Below, one piece after another: positions 44,842 through 56,612 of a stretch of DNA of 64,000 nucleotides; the first letter of the stretch is position 1, and every line of letters starts with the position of its first letter. The stretch covers positions 4,960,001-5,024,000 of the forward strand of contig NZ_OY970459.1 of the NCBI RefSeq assembly GCF_963853665.1, written 5' to 3'. This DNA comes from Mycobacterium decipiens. Its GTDB lineage: Bacteria > Actinomycetota > Actinomycetes > Mycobacteriales > Mycobacteriaceae. The translations under genes and the position numbers were made by a program. The notes beneath the pieces are model-generated. The model saw only the letters and a program-made list of their open reading frames with translations. It had not been told where the DNA came from and did not search any database.

Positions 44842-46407
44842 CTAGGACACGTCGACCCAATCCAGGGTTCGCTGCACCGCCTTACGCCAGCCCGCATAGC
44901 CAGCGGCGCGCTCTTCGTCGGTCCAGGTGGGCGTCCACCGCTTGTCCTCCTGCCAGTTCGTCCGCAGGTCGGTCGGGTCCGTCCAGAAGCCGACCGCCAG
45001 ACCCGCCGCGTAGGCAGCGCCCAGCGCGGTGGTCTCGGCAACCACCGGCCGTACCACATCCACGCCCAGCACGTCGGCCTGGATCTGCATACACAGGTCG
45101 TTGCCGGTGATCCCGCCGTCCACCTTCAACACTTCCAGGCGCACGCCGGAGTCCGCTGCCATGGCGTCCATCACATCGCGGCTCTGGTAGCAGATCGCCT
45201 CCAGCGTCGCGCGAGCCAGGTGCGCATTGGTGTTGAACCGCGACAACCCGACGATCGCTCCGCGGGCATCGGATCGCCAGTACGGGGCGAACAACCCGGA
45301 AAACGCCGGTACGAAGTACACCCCGCCGTTGTCGGCGACCTGACGGGCCAGCGACTCGCTCTGCGCGGCGCCGCTGATGATGCCCAGCTGATCGCGTAGC
45401 CACTGCACCGCCGAGCCGGTCACCGCGATCGAACCCTCAAGCGCGTACACGGGTTTGGCGTTTCCGAATTGGTAGCAGACCGTGGTCAGCAGGCCATTGT
45501 CCGATCGCACGATGGTTTCACCGGTGTTCAGCAGCAGAAAATTCCCGGTCCCGTAGGTGTTCTTCGCCTCCCCCTCGGCCAGGCAGACCTGACCGACCAT
45601 CGCGGCATGCTGGTCGCCGAGCATGCCGGTGATCGGCACCTCGCCACCCAGCGGTCCGGTATCGGCGGTGACGCCGTACGCGCGTAGCGGGCTCGACGCC
45701 GCGATCTGCGGCAACATCGCGCGGGGGATGGCGAAGAACGACAGCAGCTCGTCGTCCCAGTCCAGCGTTTCGAGATCCATCAACATGGTGCGGCTGGCGT
45801 TGGTCACGTCGGTAACGTGCACACCGCCCCGCGGACCGCCGGTCAGGTTCCACAGCACCCAGGTGTCCGGGGTGCCGAACAGCGCATCGCCGCGTTCGGC
45901 GGCTGCGCGCACCCCATCGACGTTGTCCAGGATCCACTGCAACTTCCCGCCGGAGAAGTATGTCGCCGGCGGCAGACCGGCCTTGCGGCGGATCACGTCG
46001 CCACGACCGTCCCTGTCCAGTGCCGACGCGATGCGGTCGGTGCGGGTGTCCTGCCAAACGATCGCGTTGTAATACGGTCTGCCGGTCCGCCTATCCCATA
46101 CCAGTGTCGTCTCGCGTTGATTGGTAATCCCCAGGGCAGCAATATCTTTCGACGATAGATTGGTGACGTTGAGCGCCGAGAGCAGCACCGACGCGGTACG
46201 CTCCCAGATCTCGACCGGGTTGTGTTCCACCCAGCCGGCCCGGGGCAGGATCTGCTCGTGTTCTAGCTGGTGGCGGGCCACCTCGGCGCCGTCGTGATCA
46301 AAGATCATGCAGCGGGTGCTGGTGGTGCCCTGGTCAATGGCGGCTATGAATTCACCGAACTCGGCCAACTGCTCTCCTCCGGCGTGAGGTGTGACACTTC
46401 CTGGCAT
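44842..46407 (-). CDS. glpK: Glycerol kinase
   Basis: Orthologue of Rv3696c, 521 aa from the ATG at 46405-46407; a GTG four codons in is an alternative. It phosphorylates glycerol to glycerol-3-phosphate with ATP. FGGY-family marks: the N-terminal [29 protein letters not shown], the glycerol-binding WQDTRT, and the C-terminal [20 protein letters not shown] signature. It lies between the PE_PGRS remnant and a divergent ligase gene. Confidence 0.96.
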   Translation of the reverse strand: MPGSVTPHAGGEQLAEFGEFIAAIDQGTTSTRCMIFDHDGAEVARHQLEHEQILPRAGWVEHNPVEIWERTASVLLSALNVTNLSSKDIAALGITNQRETTLVWDRRTGRPYYNAIVWQDTRTDRIASALDRDGRGDVIRRKAGLPPATYFSGGKLQWILDNVDGVRAAAERGDALFGTPDTWVLWNLTGGPRGGVHVTDVTNASRTMLMDLETLDWDDELLSFFAIPRAMLPQIAASSPLRAYGVTADTGPLGGEVPITGMLGDQHAAMVGQVCLAEGEAKNTYGTGNFLLLNTGETIVRSDNGLLTTVCYQFGNAKPVYALEGSIAVTGSAVQWLRDQLGIISGAAQSESLARQVADNGGVYFVPAFSGLFAPYWRSDARGAIVGLSRFNTNAHLARATLEAICYQSRDVMDAMAADSGVRLEVLKVDGGITGNDLCMQIQADVLGVDVVRPVVAETTALGAAYAAGLAVGFWTDPTDLRTNWQEDKRWTPTWTDEERAAGYAGWRKAVQRTLDWVDVS

Positions 46408-46472
46408 CGTCCATGATGGTCTACCCGGGCAACCACTTGCGTAGCGGCCGGTAAACCTGTTGCATCGGCGAT

Positions 46473-47945
46473 GTGGGCGAAGAGGTCAAGCGCACCACGT
46501 ATACCCGCGAACAGCAGCGGGCGTACCAGCGTAAGGTGCGGCTGTGCTTGGACGTCTTCGAGACGATGCTTGCGCAGACCAGTTTCGAATCCGAGCGGCA
46601 ACTCACCGGCATGGAGATCGAATGCAACCTGGTCGACGCCGACTACCAGCCGGCCATGTCGAACCGCTATGTGCTGGATGCCATCGCCGATCCGGCCTAC
46701 CAAAGCGAATTGGGGGCCTACAATATCGAATTCAACGTGCCGCCCCGGCCGCTACCGGGACACACCGGCCTGGAGCTGGAGGCAGAAGTCCGCGCTAGCC
46801 TCAACGATGCCGAGACCAAGGCCAGCTCCGGTGGCGCCCACATAGTGATGATCGGCATCCTGCCCACGCTGATGCCCGAGCATCTGACCGACGGCTGGAT
46901 GAGCGAGTCAACGCGGTATGCGGCCCTCAACGCCTCGATCTTTCGTGCCCGCGGCGAGGACATCCCGATCAACATTGCCGGCCCGGAACCGCTGAGCTGC
47001 CGTGCCGGATCTATCGCACCCGAATCCGCTTGCACCAGTGTGCAATTGCATTTGCAAGTAGCTCCAGCGGATTTTGCGGCCAACTGGAATGCGGCCCAGG
47101 TGCTGGCCGGACCGCAGCTGGCGCTGGGCGCCAACTCGCCCTACTTCTTCGGCCACCAGCTGTGGTCGGAAACCCGCATCGAGCTGTTCACGCAGTCCAC
47201 CGACACCCGCCCCGAGGAGCTGAAATCGCAAGGGGTGCGACCCCGGGTGTGGTTCGGCGAGCGCTGGATCACCTCGATTCTCGACCTGTTCCAGGAGAAC
47301 ATCCGCTACTTCCCGTCCTTGCTGCCCGAGGTGTCCGACGAGGACCCAGTCGCCGAGCTTTCGACCGGACGCGTCCCGCAGCTCTCCGAGCTGCGGCTGC
47401 ATAACGGCACGGTGTACCGGTGGAATCGGCCGGTGTATGACGTGGTCGATGGGCGCCCGCACCTGCGGCTGGAGAACCGCGTGCTGCCCGCGGGGCCGAC
47501 GGTCGTCGACATGCTGGCGAATTACGCCTTCTACTATGGCGCGTTGCGCGGCCTGTCCGAAGCGGAGCGCCCATTGTGGACGAGGATGAGTTTCGCTGCG
47601 GCACAAGCAAATTTCCTTGCGGCAGCCAGGTACGGCATTCAGGCTCGGTTGCACTGGCCGGGCCTGGGCGAGGTGCGGGCGCAGGAGTTGGTGTCCGACA
47701 CTTTGCTGCCGATGGCCGACGAGGGACTGCGGCGGTGGGGTGTCGACGCGGAGGTACGCGACCGGTTTCTCGGTGTCATCGGGGGCCGCGCCCAGACCGG
47801 GCGCAACGGTGCGCGCTGGCAGGTGGCCACCGTGCGGGCTCTGCAAGACGGCGGGCTGACCCGGCCCGCGGCACTGGCCGAGATGCTGCGCCGGTACTGC
47901 GAGCACATGCACACCAACGAACCGGTGCACACCTGGGCGCTGTGA
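46473..47945 (+). CDS. Glutamate-cysteine ligase-like (GCS2-type) protein
   Basis: Orthologue of Rv3698, 490 aa from a GTG at 46473. Carboxylate-amine ligase fold: [11 protein letters not shown] (metal/ATP Glu residues) near 45, [25 protein letters not shown] and a Trp/Arg-rich core around VWFGERW. The metabolic product is unknown; it is distinct from egtA further on. It is divergent from glpK with only 65 bp between them, so no vapBC48 pair is present. Confidence 0.85.
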   Translation: MGEEVKRTTYTREQQRAYQRKVRLCLDVFETMLAQTSFESERQLTGMEIECNLVDADYQPAMSNRYVLDAIADPAYQSELGAYNIEFNVPPRPLPGHTGLELEAEVRASLNDAETKASSGGAHIVMIGILPTLMPEHLTDGWMSESTRYAALNASIFRARGEDIPINIAGPEPLSCRAGSIAPESACTSVQLHLQVAPADFAANWNAAQVLAGPQLALGANSPYFFGHQLWSETRIELFTQSTDTRPEELKSQGVRPRVWFGERWITSILDLFQENIRYFPSLLPEVSDEDPVAELSTGRVPQLSELRLHNGTVYRWNRPVYDVVDGRPHLRLENRVLPAGPTVVDMLANYAFYYGALRGLSEAERPLWTRMSFAAAQANFLAAARYGIQARLHWPGLGEVRAQELVSDTLLPMADEGLRRWGVDAEVRDRFLGVIGGRAQTGRNGARWQVATVRALQDGGLTRPAALAEMLRRYCEHMHTNEPVHTWAL

Positions 47946-47964
47946 CGACGCGTAGGTTGGAACC

Positions 47965-48666
47965 ATGTCACCTGAGGTACTGGATTGGGACGATGCCTAC
48001 CGCCAACAGGGCGTATTCGAAGGTCCCCCGCCGTGGAACATCGGTGAACCACAGCCCGAACTGGCCGCGCTGATCGCTGCCGGCAAGGTGCACAGCGACG
48101 TGCTGGATGCCGGGTGCGGATACGCCGAGCTGTCACTGGCGCTCGCCGCCGACGGCTACACCGTGGTCGGCATCGACCTCACGCCCACCGCCATCGCGGC
48201 CGCCACCAAGGCCGCCAAGGAGCGGGGTTTGACTACGGCCGGCTTCGCGCAAGCCGATATCACCGATTTCGCCGCTTATCCAGCCGGCTCGGCCAACCGG
48301 TTCTCGACGGTGATCGACAGCACTCTGTTTCACTCGCTGCCGGTAGAGGGCCGGGACGGCTACCTGAGGTCGGTGCACCGCGCGGCAGCCCCGGGCGCCA
48401 GCTATTTCGTGCTGGTGTTCGCCAAGGGCGCTTTCCCCGAGGAGTTGGAAACCAAACCCAACGAAGTCGACGAGGATGAGTTGCGTGCCGCGGTCAGCAA
48501 ATACTGGGACATCGACGAAATCCGCCCGGCCTTCATCCATGCCAATGTGCCCGCGTTTCCGCCGCAGCCCGACGGACCGCCGATCCAGTTTCCGCCGCAC
48601 GACCGCGACGAAAAGGGGCGGATGAAGTTCCCCGCCTTCCTGCTGACGGCCCACAAGGCAGGCTAA
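47965..48666 (+). CDS. SAM-dependent methyltransferase
   Basis: Orthologue of Rv3699, 233 aa. Class I methyltransferase: motif I VLDAGCGYAEL near 50, motif II VVGIDLTPTAI, and an acidic post-I region FAQADITDF. An N-terminal YRQQGVFEGPPPWNIGEPQP segment is typical of thiopurine/tellurite-resistance-type methyltransferases. The substrate is unknown. It is 19 bp after the ligase gene and convergent with the ergothioneine operon. Confidence 0.87.
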   Translation: MSPEVLDWDDAYRQQGVFEGPPPWNIGEPQPELAALIAAGKVHSDVLDAGCGYAELSLALAADGYTVVGIDLTPTAIAAATKAAKERGLTTAGFAQADITDFAAYPAGSANRFSTVIDSTLFHSLPVEGRDGYLRSVHRAAAPGASYFVLVFAKGAFPEELETKPNEVDEDELRAAVSKYWDIDEIRPAFIHANVPAFPPQPDGPPIQFPPHDRDEKGRMKFPAFLLTAHKAG

Positions 48667-48688
48667 CGGCGTCATCTGTGCCTCCGCG

Positions 48689-48716
48689 GTCACGTTGGCG
48701 TGACGCTCGGCGTCAC
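48689..48716. terminator. Overlapping hairpins between convergent genes
   Basis: GTCACG-TTGG-CGTGAC (48689-48704) and GTGACG-CTCGG-CGTCAC (48700-48716) are two perfect 6-bp stems sharing an arm. They sit in the 46-bp gap between the converging methyltransferase and egtE genes. No U-tract, as is common in mycobacteria; a bidirectional terminator is plausible. Confidence 0.5.
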
Positions 48717-49852
48717 GTAGCCGCGGTCGCCGCGACCAACGCCTCGGCGAAGATGCCCAGGTCCTCGGCGGTGTTGTCCAGGTGCGGCGAGATCCGCAGC
48801 ACCGGTGCCGTCAACTCCAGCGGTGCCCGTTCCACTCCGGCGTAGGTGGTCACGATCCGCCGCTGCGCGAGCAACCAGGCCCGCACCGCTGCCGGGTCGG
48901 CGCCGTCGACCGGCGCCAGGGTGGTGATCGCGCTCGGCTCGTCAACCGCTTCGACAACCCGCCACCCGGGCACATCGGCGAGTACGGTCCGGGCGAGGCC
49001 GCCCAGCTCGGCCAGGCGTGCTTGAACGGACGTCGGCCCGCACGCCAGATGCTCACCAAGCGCAACCGAAAATCCCACTCGTGCAGCGATATTGGCCTCG
49101 CCGAAGCCGAGTTGTTGGGCGACCGGCAGCGGCGGCACCCAGTCCGGCGCGGGCAGTCTCGGACACAACCGCTCCATCAATTCAGGGCGAACCGCCAACA
49201 CGCCAACACCGCGCGGCCCGGCGATCCACTTGCGCGACGACGCATAGGTGACATCCGCGCCCACCGCACAGTCCACGTGTCCCAGCCCCTGCGCGGCGTC
49301 CACGACGAGTGGCAGTGTCAGCTCGGCGCAGAGTTGCGCCAGCATCGCCAGCGGTTGCACGACGCCACGGTGGCTGGCCACAACGGTCAGGTGCACCAGG
49401 CCGGGCGGGTCGTTCGCCAACGTGAAGGCCGCGTCGTCGAGCGCCAACCTGCCGTCCTGCAGGGTCGGCAAGGGGCGCGGGTCGAAGCCATGGGCGGCCA
49501 TCACAGCTAGGTTCGGCCCGTATTCGCCCGGCAGGCAGGCCAGCGCGCGATTCTCCCCCGGCCAGCTGCCCAGCAACAGATCCAGCGCGTGCAGTGAGCC
49601 GGTGGTGAACACCACCTCGGCGCCGGGCATGCCGCTCAACGCGGCAACCGCCGCGCGCCCGGCATCGAGCACCGGCGTGGCGGCCTCAGCCGCGACGTAT
49701 CCGCCAACCTCGGCTTCGTGCCGCGCGTGCTCGGCCGCGGCGTCCAGCACCGCGGAACTCTGGCGCGAACAAGCCGCGCTGTCCAGGTGCAGCCCGGCAA
49801 CCGGCGGTCGAGCCACCCGCCATCGGTCGGCCAGCGAATCGCTTTCGCTCAC
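48713..49852 (-). CDS. egtE: Ergothioneine PLP-dependent C-S lyase
   Basis: Orthologue of Rv3700c, 379 aa from a GTG overlapping the egtD stop. It splits the sulfoxide of hercynylcysteine to yield ergothioneine, the last step. Aminotransferase class V fold: [15 protein letters not shown], the Asp in [16 protein letters not shown] for the pyridine nitrogen, and the Schiff-base Lys in [13 protein letters not shown]. Last gene of egtABCDE. Confidence 0.94.
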   Translation of the reverse strand: MSESDSLADRWRVARPPVAGLHLDSAACSRQSSAVLDAAAEHARHEAEVGGYVAAEAATPVLDAGRAAVAALSGMPGAEVVFTTGSLHALDLLLGSWPGENRALACLPGEYGPNLAVMAAHGFDPRPLPTLQDGRLALDDAAFTLANDPPGLVHLTVVASHRGVVQPLAMLAQLCAELTLPLVVDAAQGLGHVDCAVGADVTYASSRKWIAGPRGVGVLAVRPELMERLCPRLPAPDWVPPLPVAQQLGFGEANIAARVGFSVALGEHLACGPTSVQARLAELGGLARTVLADVPGWRVVEAVDEPSAITTLAPVDGADPAAVRAWLLAQRRIVTTYAGVERAPLELTAPVLRISPHLDNTAEDLGIFAEALVAATAAT

Positions 49853-50817
49853 TTGGCGGCCAGCGACAGGCCAAAGTCACCGGCTTCGTCGGTCCACCAC
49901 CCGATGCGACGCAGCCCGGCGGCGGCCAGTTCGGCACCGACCGCTTCCGGGCGGAACTTGCACGACACCTCGGTCAACATCTCCTCACCGGCGGCGAAGT
50001 CGACGGTCAGGTCCAGCGCACCGACCCGCACCCGCTGCCGGCGGTCGGCCCGCAGCCACATCTCGATCCGCTCCTCGGCGGCATTCCAGCGGGCGACGTG
50101 CTGGTAGGCATCGACGTCGAAATCCCCGTCGAGTTCTCGGTTGATCACCGCGAGCACGTTGCGATTGAACCGGGCCGTCACCCCGGCGGCATCGTCGTAG
50201 GCACGCACCAGCCGGTCGGTGTCCTTGACCAGGTCGGTGCCCAGCAGCAGACTGTCGCCCGGCCGCATCACCGCGGCCAGGTTCGCCAGGAACTCCGCGC
50301 GTGGCTCGGGGGTGAGATTGCCGATCGTCGACCCCAAGAACACGAATAGGCGCCGTCCGCCACTGGGAATCTCGGTCAGGTGCTCCTCAAAATCCCCACA
50401 AACCGCCTTGATCTCGACCCCTGCGTATTCACGCTGGATAGCGGTCGCGGTCGCCGACAACACGCTGGCGTCGACGTCGAACGGCACGAACCTGCGCAAC
50501 GATCCGCGGTGACGCAACGCATCCAGCAGCATCCGGGTCTTCTCCGATGTGCCGCTGCCCAATTCGACCAGCGTATCGGCCTGGCTGGCGGAAGCCACTT
50601 TCCCCGCTCGGGCCCGAAGGATGCCGGCCTCGGCACGGGTCGGATAGTACTCCGGCAACCGGGTGATCTGATCGAATAGCTCACTGCCTACCGAATCGTA
50701 GAACCACTTGGGCGGCAACGATTTCGGTGTATTGCGTAGGCCATCGTGCACGTCGCGGCGCAACGCGACATATGCCGAATCCTCGGCCAGATGGTTAGCA
50801 AGCGACAGTGTCATCAA
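49849..50817 (-). CDS. egtD: Histidine N-alpha-trimethyltransferase
   Basis: Orthologue of Rv3701c, 322 aa. It trimethylates histidine to hercynine with SAM, the committed step. Visible features: the N-terminal [20 protein letters not shown] with the histidine-binding region, SAM motif [13 protein letters not shown], and [16 protein letters not shown]. It overlaps egtC and egtE by 4 bp each. Confidence 0.96.
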   Translation of the reverse strand: MMTLSLANHLAEDSAYVALRRDVHDGLRNTPKSLPPKWFYDSVGSELFDQITRLPEYYPTRAEAGILRARAGKVASASQADTLVELGSGTSEKTRMLLDALRHRGSLRRFVPFDVDASVLSATATAIQREYAGVEIKAVCGDFEEHLTEIPSGGRRLFVFLGSTIGNLTPEPRAEFLANLAAVMRPGDSLLLGTDLVKDTDRLVRAYDDAAGVTARFNRNVLAVINRELDGDFDVDAYQHVARWNAAEERIEMWLRADRRQRVRVGALDLTVDFAAGEEMLTEVSCKFRPEAVGAELAAAGLRRIGWWTDEAGDFGLSLAAK

Positions 50818-51512
50818 GGTCCTTTCGCGCGATCCAAAGCGGTCAGCGTGACCCCCGCGGCCGTTGCTTCGACCAGGTGACGATCCGGCACGTCCTCCCA
50901 GTCGGGGTGGTCGTCATACGGTTCACTGGCCAGAACCACCCCGTCGGCGCGCCGCAGGATGGACAGCGTGTCTCCCCAGGTGGTCGCGACGATCCGGGTT
51001 CCGTTGGCCGCCAATATATTTAGCCGGGCGTTTGGGTCGGCCGCTCCGACTTGAACAACGGTGTCACCCAGCGCGTCCAGACCATGAGCGAAGATGGTGG
51101 CCGCAAGTATCGCACTGTCGCAACCCGATTCGGCCGACGAGCGCAGCGGCAACACGGCTCGGTCGACCACACCGTTGTGCGCCAGCAACCAGTGACCATC
51201 GGTGAACGGCGGGGTGGAGCTGACTTCGATCGGCATGCCGACGGTCGCCGAGCGCACCGCGGCGACCATGCAGTGGCTACGCAGCGCCGGTGCGACCGAA
51301 TCGAACGACGTGTCTCCCCACAGCGGAGCGGGGCTGCGCCAGCGCCGCGGCACGGTGCCGTCGAAGAATCCGACGCCCCAGCCGTCCGCGTTCATCAGCC
51401 CGTGCTTTTGCCGGCGTGGCGCATACGACTGCACCCGCAGACCCTGTGGCGGGTCCAGCACCAGCGCGGAAACCGCGACTTCTGCCCCGAGCCAACCCAG
51501 GTGACGGCACAT
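50814..51512 (-). CDS. egtC: Ergothioneine gamma-glutamyl amidohydrolase
   Basis: Orthologue of Rv3702c, 232 aa. It removes the gamma-glutamyl group from the sulfoxide intermediate. Class II amidotransferase (Ntn) fold: the nucleophile is Cys2 in MCRHLGWLG, which fixes the start at the ATG at 51510-51512 (TGATG overlap with the egtB stop); [12 protein letters not shown] and LLAHNGVVD follow. The open frame upstream of Cys2 must not be translated, since the nucleophile needs a free N-terminus. Confidence 0.95.
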   Translation of the reverse strand: MCRHLGWLGAEVAVSALVLDPPQGLRVQSYAPRRQKHGLMNADGWGVGFFDGTVPRRWRSPAPLWGDTSFDSVAPALRSHCMVAAVRSATVGMPIEVSSTPPFTDGHWLLAHNGVVDRAVLPLRSSAESGCDSAILAATIFAHGLDALGDTVVQVGAADPNARLNILAANGTRIVATTWGDTLSILRRADGVVLASEPYDDHPDWEDVPDRHLVEATAAGVTLTALDRAKGP

Positions 51513-52789
51513 CAGATGTCCCACGCCAACCGGACACCGGCAAAGATCTGGCGCCGATACGGGTGATCCCAGTTGCGGAAGCTGGGCCGCAGAATGGTCG
51601 GCGCCACCGCCCACGAGCCGCCGCGCAGCACGCGATAATCGCCGCCGAAGAACGGCTGCGAGTAGCGCTCATAGATCATCGGGACGAACCCCGGCCAGGG
51701 CCGCAACGGCGAGGCGGTCCACTCCCAGACATCGCCCAGCATGTGCTCGGCCCCGTACGCCGAAGCCCCGGCCGGGTAGGCGCCCACCGGCGCCGGGCGC
51801 AGCGCTCCCCCACCCAGGTTGGCACGGGCGTCGGACGGCTCCTCGGCTCCCCACGGGTAGCGGCGCCGGAAGCCCGTCACCGGATCCCACGCGCAAGCCT
51901 TTTCCCATTCCACCTCGGTGGGCAGCCGCGCGCCGGCCCAGGCGGCGTACGCCTCGGCCTCGAAATAGCTGACATGCTGCACCGGCTCATCTGCGGGAAT
52001 GTCCTCGACGTGACCGAACCGGGTCCGGGTCCGCCCGCCTGAACTCCAGAATTGCGGTGCGGCCAGCCCGGCACGCTGGCGATGCTGCCAGCCGCGCGTC
52101 GACCACCATCGGGATTGGGTGTAACCGCCGTCGTCGATGAAGTCCTGCCACTCACCGTTGGTGACCGGAACCCGGCCGATCCGGAATCCGGGCACGTCGA
52201 CGACGTGGGCCGGACGTTCGTTGTCCAACGAGTGCGGCTCATCCGCGGCGTCCACGCCCAGCACGAACGGGCCGCCGGGCACCGGCACCGACGTTCCTGC
52301 CACCGGGGGCCGTCCGGCGGGCAGGGCGGACGGCTCGCGCAACAGCGGCGGGCCGGGACGCAGGTTCAATGCCTGCAGCATGGTTTCGTCGTGCTGGTTC
52401 TCGTGGCTGATCACCATCCCGAACACGAAGCCGTCGCTTTCGTCGGGTAGCGCATCGAGGGCGTCCAGCGCGGCGGACCGCACCGTCGCGCAATAGGACC
52501 GCGCCCCCTCCGGCGACAACAGTGGCAACTCGACCCGAACGGCGCGGGAGTGTTCGAAGGCGTCGTAGAGCCCCTCGACGGCCGGCGGCAGAATCCCGGG
52601 CTGGCCAGGGTCTCCGCCGCGCAACAGCCATAGCTCTTCCTGCTGACCGATGTGTGCCAGGTCCCACACCAGCGGGCTCATCAACGGGTCGTATTGGCGA
52701 CAAAGCTCGGCATCGTCGAAGTCGACCAGCCGCAGCGTCCGCGTCCGTGCCCGCGCCAGCTCGCCCGCCAGCCGCTCCCGTGAAGTCAC
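51512..52789 (-). CDS. egtB: Hercynine oxygenase (sulfoxide synthase)
   Basis: Orthologue of Rv3703c, 425 aa from the GTG at 52787-52789 overlapping the egtA stop. It is a nonheme iron enzyme joining gamma-glutamylcysteine to hercynine. The N-terminal DinB-like domain provides the three His ligands: [10 protein letters not shown] and HENQHDE (HxxxH). The C-terminal formylglycine-generating-enzyme-like domain contains [19 protein letters not shown] and [10 protein letters not shown], ending [14 protein letters not shown]. Confidence 0.96.
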   Translation of the reverse strand: MTSRERLAGELARARTRTLRLVDFDDAELCRQYDPLMSPLVWDLAHIGQQEELWLLRGGDPGQPGILPPAVEGLYDAFEHSRAVRVELPLLSPEGARSYCATVRSAALDALDALPDESDGFVFGMVISHENQHDETMLQALNLRPGPPLLREPSALPAGRPPVAGTSVPVPGGPFVLGVDAADEPHSLDNERPAHVVDVPGFRIGRVPVTNGEWQDFIDDGGYTQSRWWSTRGWQHRQRAGLAAPQFWSSGGRTRTRFGHVEDIPADEPVQHVSYFEAEAYAAWAGARLPTEVEWEKACAWDPVTGFRRRYPWGAEEPSDARANLGGGALRPAPVGAYPAGASAYGAEHMLGDVWEWTASPLRPWPGFVPMIYERYSQPFFGGDYRVLRGGSWAVAPTILRPSFRNWDHPYRRQIFAGVRLAWDI

Positions 52790-54084
52790 GGTCCCCCTCG
52801 CACCATCCGGGCGACGGCCGGCGCGATGCCGCACTCGATCACCCGGTCGGAGAACTCGTCTGCTGGGCAGACGCCCCGGTCGACGTTGTCGATCAACCGC
52901 TGCATCGCGTCGGTGAGTTCCGCCGGTACCCGCTGCGCGGCGATGGCCAGACAGCGGTTGGCTGCCAGGTGGAGTCGCCGGTCACCCAGGCCGATCCGGG
53001 CCGCGGCGTCCCAGGCCTTGGCCACCGGTTCGACCGCGTCCACCGCCAGGTCTGCCGCTGCCGGGTCGTCGAGCAACGTCACCAGCGTGAACACCACCGC
53101 GGGCCAAACCTCGTCGGGCGCGCTGTCCAGGTAGCGAATCTCCAGCCAGCGTCGTGGTCGCACCGGCGGGAACAGCGTGGTCAGGTGGTATTCCAGATCG
53201 GTGACGGTGGGGCGGCGATCACCCAGCAGCACCCGGCCGTCCGCCCAGTCGGTGAAGGGCACATAGTGCGTAACGGCACAAGTGTCTTGAGCGTCCGGGC
53301 TTCGCACCATCATCACCGGTGCCTTCAGGGCGTACCGCGCCCAGTCGATGCCCGGGTGGTCGCCGCTGGCACCGAGAATGGGGCCGCAGCGCGCGGCGTC
53401 CATCCGACCCCACACCCGCTGCCGGGTGGACTGCCAGCCGGAGAACTGACCGCCCAGCATCGGTGAGTTGGCGGCGATCGCGATCATCGTCGGCCCCAGA
53501 GCGTGCGCCAACCGCACCCGCGCAGCCCAGCCCGCCCGCGGCCCGGCGTCCACATTGATCTGGATCGAGGCCGTCGATGTCATCATCGCCGCGCCGGTCG
53601 CTCCACTATGGCTGGCGTAGAAAAACTGTTCCATGGCCCGATAGCGTGCCCCCGGATTGACCCGCACCGGCGGCCGCAGCGGGTCCGCGCCCAGGAAGGC
53701 CAGCCCCAGCCCGGCGTCGGCGAGCGCCGAACGCAGCACCTTCTGGTCGCGCGTCATCGCACCGATCGCGGCCAGGACGTCGTCAGTAGGCGGACCCGAC
53801 AGTTCCACGGCACCACCGGGCTCCACGCTGACCACGCTGCCGCCCGGCAGCGGACTCAGCCACTCGAGGACCTCGGTGATCTCGTCCCAGCTAGGCCGGC
53901 GATACGGATCGGCCGGGTCGAAGCAGTGCGCCTCCAGCTCCAGACCGACAAGTCCCACCGGCCCATCGACGAGGCAGCCGTCCGAGATGTACTCCACGGC
54001 GGCCAACGAACTGGCGATCTCGATGTCGTCCGAACTCGCGCCGTCCAGCTGCGAAGCCGCGGCGGTCATGGCGGCAAGCGTCAT
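52786..54084 (-). CDS. egtA: Glutamate-cysteine ligase of ergothioneine synthesis
   Basis: Orthologue of Rv3704c, 432 aa from the ATG at 54082-54084 ([10 protein letters not shown]) behind GGAGGGATC. It makes gamma-glutamylcysteine, the thiol donor for EgtB. GCS2 fold: [12 protein letters not shown] with acidic metal ligands, [15 protein letters not shown], and [11 protein letters not shown]. First gene of the five-gene operon. Confidence 0.95.
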   Translation of the reverse strand: MTLAAMTAAASQLDGASSDDIEIASSLAAVEYISDGCLVDGPVGLVGLELEAHCFDPADPYRRPSWDEITEVLEWLSPLPGGSVVSVEPGGAVELSGPPTDDVLAAIGAMTRDQKVLRSALADAGLGLAFLGADPLRPPVRVNPGARYRAMEQFFYASHSGATGAAMMTSTASIQINVDAGPRAGWAARVRLAHALGPTMIAIAANSPMLGGQFSGWQSTRQRVWGRMDAARCGPILGASGDHPGIDWARYALKAPVMMVRSPDAQDTCAVTHYVPFTDWADGRVLLGDRRPTVTDLEYHLTTLFPPVRPRRWLEIRYLDSAPDEVWPAVVFTLVTLLDDPAAADLAVDAVEPVAKAWDAAARIGLGDRRLHLAANRCLAIAAQRVPAELTDAMQRLIDNVDRGVCPADEFSDRVIECGIAPAVARMVRGGP

Positions 54085-54252
54085 ATCACGATCCCTCCGG
54101 GCCCGGCGCATGCCCAGGCATGCCTGCGGACCGTTGGTTGCGCGGCTACCAGAACGATAGCCGCCACCCGTTCATCTTCCCGATCGCCCCGACATATTCC
54201 CGAACGACTTGGCCGCGTCGGGCGAAACCCGGGTACCCAAATTCCTGCGCGG

Positions 54253-54900
54253 CTATTGGCCCAGTGTGTTCTGCATTGCCCCGGCCAGCACGCTGACCGC
54301 GGGACCGGCGTTGCCCGACTGACAGACCTTGGCCTGCAACAATACGTTTTCGCGCAGCCTGGTTTGAACAAAGCAGCGCCGATCGGTGTCGGCCTCTTGT
54401 TTGGTCCACGCCTCGTCGGTACCGCTGGGCGGCCCACCGGCGAACGACCAGACCTGCGTCGTCCCGTCGTCCAGGTGGATCGCGGTGGTCTGCCCCGAGC
54501 AACCCCCGGTGCGGTCCGCAACGCGATGAAACGCCCGGTCTGCGGCGTCGTTGCTAGCGAATACGCCAACCGCCTGCTTGACGAGGTGGGTTTGGTCGGT
54601 GGCGGACGTCTGCGTGGTGGCGCCGTTGAACGACGCCAGGTCGGGGTCGTCGTACACCTCGGGTAACCCGATGTCCACCCAGTTGTTGCACGCCGGCAGT
54701 TCGACCCAGTACGCCTGGAACGGCCGGGTGAACACCGACTCCCACCCCATTGGCGCCCCGACGATGTTGCCGACCGAACCCTTGCCGAGGACCGCATAGG
54801 AAACAACTCCTGGCTCCGATGGGTGCGCATCGGCCACGGGGGCAGAGAGAACCCCGCCGAGGCCCAGGCCGAGGCACACTACGGCGGTGGTAGTTCGCAT
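54253..54900 (-). CDS. Secreted PknH-sensor-domain-like protein
   Basis: Orthologue of Rv3705c, 215 aa from the ATG at 54898-54900; the frame is open further upstream without a signal. Signal peptide (MRTTTAVVCLGLGLGGVLSA...DAHPS). The mature part resembles the extracellular domain of PknH: paired Cys (PACNNWVD, TGGCSGQT, DRRCFVQ, AKVCQSG) fit two disulfides, with the WSFAGGPPSG segment between. A ligand-binding envelope role is possible. It is separate from egtA by about 168 bp on the other side. Confidence 0.85.
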   Translation of the reverse strand: MRTTTAVVCLGLGLGGVLSAPVADAHPSEPGVVSYAVLGKGSVGNIVGAPMGWESVFTRPFQAYWVELPACNNWVDIGLPEVYDDPDLASFNGATTQTSATDQTHLVKQAVGVFASNDAADRAFHRVADRTGGCSGQTTAIHLDDGTTQVWSFAGGPPSGTDEAWTKQEADTDRRCFVQTRLRENVLLQAKVCQSGNAGPAVSVLAGAMQNTLGQ

Positions 54901-55036
54901 CGCTGGATTCAATTGCCCGGCTACCCGCGGACCGTGATATCGACGTCGACATTGGTCATGGGCTCGATCATGCCAACCCGGCAAACCGAACAGAAGCCGG
55001 GCTGGCTCGGGCATCGTCGCTCTGGGCTGAACGGAA

Positions 55037-56488
55037 TTACTGATCCAAGTTGGCCCGCACCGCCGCCTCGACCGACTTGGCGAGATCGGGGTCGACGTTG
55101 CGCCAGTACTCGAACACCCGCGACAGCACCGGCTCTTTCACTCCGTTGGAAACGTGCCCAATAATGTTGTGCGCCAATCGTTCCCGAGCGGCATCGTCGA
55201 GAACTTCGCGGACCATGGTGCCGGCCTGCCCCCAGTCGTCGTCCTCGGCGTGCAGCGTGTACGCGGCGCGCACCAGCTGCCCGTCGGCAAACCAGGCCAC
55301 CTCGGCGGCGCGTGCCGGGTCGGCCTGCGGGCCACCGTAGGAGTTGGGCGCGTATACCGGGTCGGAGGCGTTCTTGACCCGCATCGCCCCCTCTTTGGAG
55401 TAGCTGTGCACCTCAACCTGCGGTGAGTTGACCGGGATTTGCTTGTAGTTGGTCCCCAACCGGGCGCGATGCGCATCGGCGTAGGAGAAACCGCGGGCCA
55501 GCAGCATCTTGTCCGGGCTCAATCCGGTGCCGGGCACGATGTTGTTGGGCTCGAACGCCGCCTGTTCGATCTCGGTGTGGTAGTCGGTGACGTTGCGGTC
55601 CAGCGTCATCTTGCCGACGTCGATCAATGGATAGTCGCTGTGCGGCCACACCTTGGTCAGGTCGAAGGGGTTGAACCGGTAGGTTTTGGCCTCCTCGAAC
55701 GGCATGATCTGCACTTTCAGCGACCAGCTCGGATACTCGCCGCGTTCGATCGCCTCGTAGAGGTCCCGTTGGTGGTAATCGGCATCCGTGCCGGCCAGCC
55801 GGTCGGCCTCCTCCTGGGTCAAGAAGCCGATGCCCTGATCGGTCTTGAAGTGGTACTTCACCCAGAAGATCTCGCCGGTGGCATTGATCCAGCTGTAGGT
55901 GTGCGAGCCATAGCCATTCATGTTCCGCCAGGTCTTCGGGATACCCCGATCCCCCATCAGCCACGTCACCTGATGGGCTGATTCCGGGGAAAGCGTCCAG
56001 AAGTCCCACTGCATGTTGTGGTCGCGCAGGTTGTTGTTCAGCCGGCGCTTCTGCGAGCGGATGAAGTGCTGGAACTTCAACGGGTCACGCATGAAAAAGA
56101 CCGGGGTGTTGTTGCAGACCAGGTCGAAATTGCCGTCGACGGTGTAGAACTTCAGCGCGAACCCCCGCGGGTCCCGCCAGGTGTCCGGGCTGCCGCGCTC
56201 ACCGGCGACCGTGGAGAATCGGGCCAGCATCTCGGTCTTGGTGCCCGGCTGGAACACCGCGGCCCTGGTGTACGCGCTGACGTCGTTGGTCACCTCGAAG
56301 CGCCCGAACGCGCCGCCGCCCTTGGCGTGCGGCTGGCGCTCCGGGATACGTTCCCGGTTGAAGTTGGCCATCTGCTCGATCAGGTAGTGATCCTGCAGCA
56401 GGATCGGGCCGTCGGGGCCGACCGTCAGCGACTGGTCGTCGCTGGGTGCGGGGTTGCCGGCGTCATTTGTTGTATAGCGATCCGTCAT
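55037..56488 (-). CDS. katA: Monofunctional heme catalase (clade 3 type)
   Basis: 483 aa, ATG at 56486-56488 behind GAGGAGATGG. It converts H2O2 to water and oxygen. All active-site parts are present: His54 in [16 protein letters not shown], Asn126-127 in [14 protein letters not shown], and the proximal heme ligand Tyr336 in [15 protein letters not shown]. The length of about 480 aa is that of small-subunit clade 3 catalases. M. tuberculosis H37Rv has no such catalase, only KatG, and none lies between Rv3705c and Rv3705A there. No OxyR or Fur gene is adjacent. Confidence 0.95.
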   Translation of the reverse strand: MTDRYTTNDAGNPAPSDDQSLTVGPDGPILLQDHYLIEQMANFNRERIPERQPHAKGGGAFGRFEVTNDVSAYTRAAVFQPGTKTEMLARFSTVAGERGSPDTWRDPRGFALKFYTVDGNFDLVCNNTPVFFMRDPLKFQHFIRSQKRRLNNNLRDHNMQWDFWTLSPESAHQVTWLMGDRGIPKTWRNMNGYGSHTYSWINATGEIFWVKYHFKTDQGIGFLTQEEADRLAGTDADYHQRDLYEAIERGEYPSWSLKVQIMPFEEAKTYRFNPFDLTKVWPHSDYPLIDVGKMTLDRNVTDYHTEIEQAAFEPNNIVPGTGLSPDKMLLARGFSYADAHRARLGTNYKQIPVNSPQVEVHSYSKEGAMRVKNASDPVYAPNSYGGPQADPARAAEVAWFADGQLVRAAYTLHAEDDDWGQAGTMVREVLDDAARERLAHNIIGHVSNGVKEPVLSRVFEYWRNVDPDLAKSVEAAVRANLDQ

Positions 56489-56612
56489 TTCGCCATCTCC
56501 TCGCTAAGGATGATTGAACGGAAATCCCCGGGCAGCAAACACTCTCACGGTGATACCCCCGGGTCCGGTACCCCTAAACGGGACGCCGGGCGGGTCGCAG
56601 TCCGGCCAGCCG

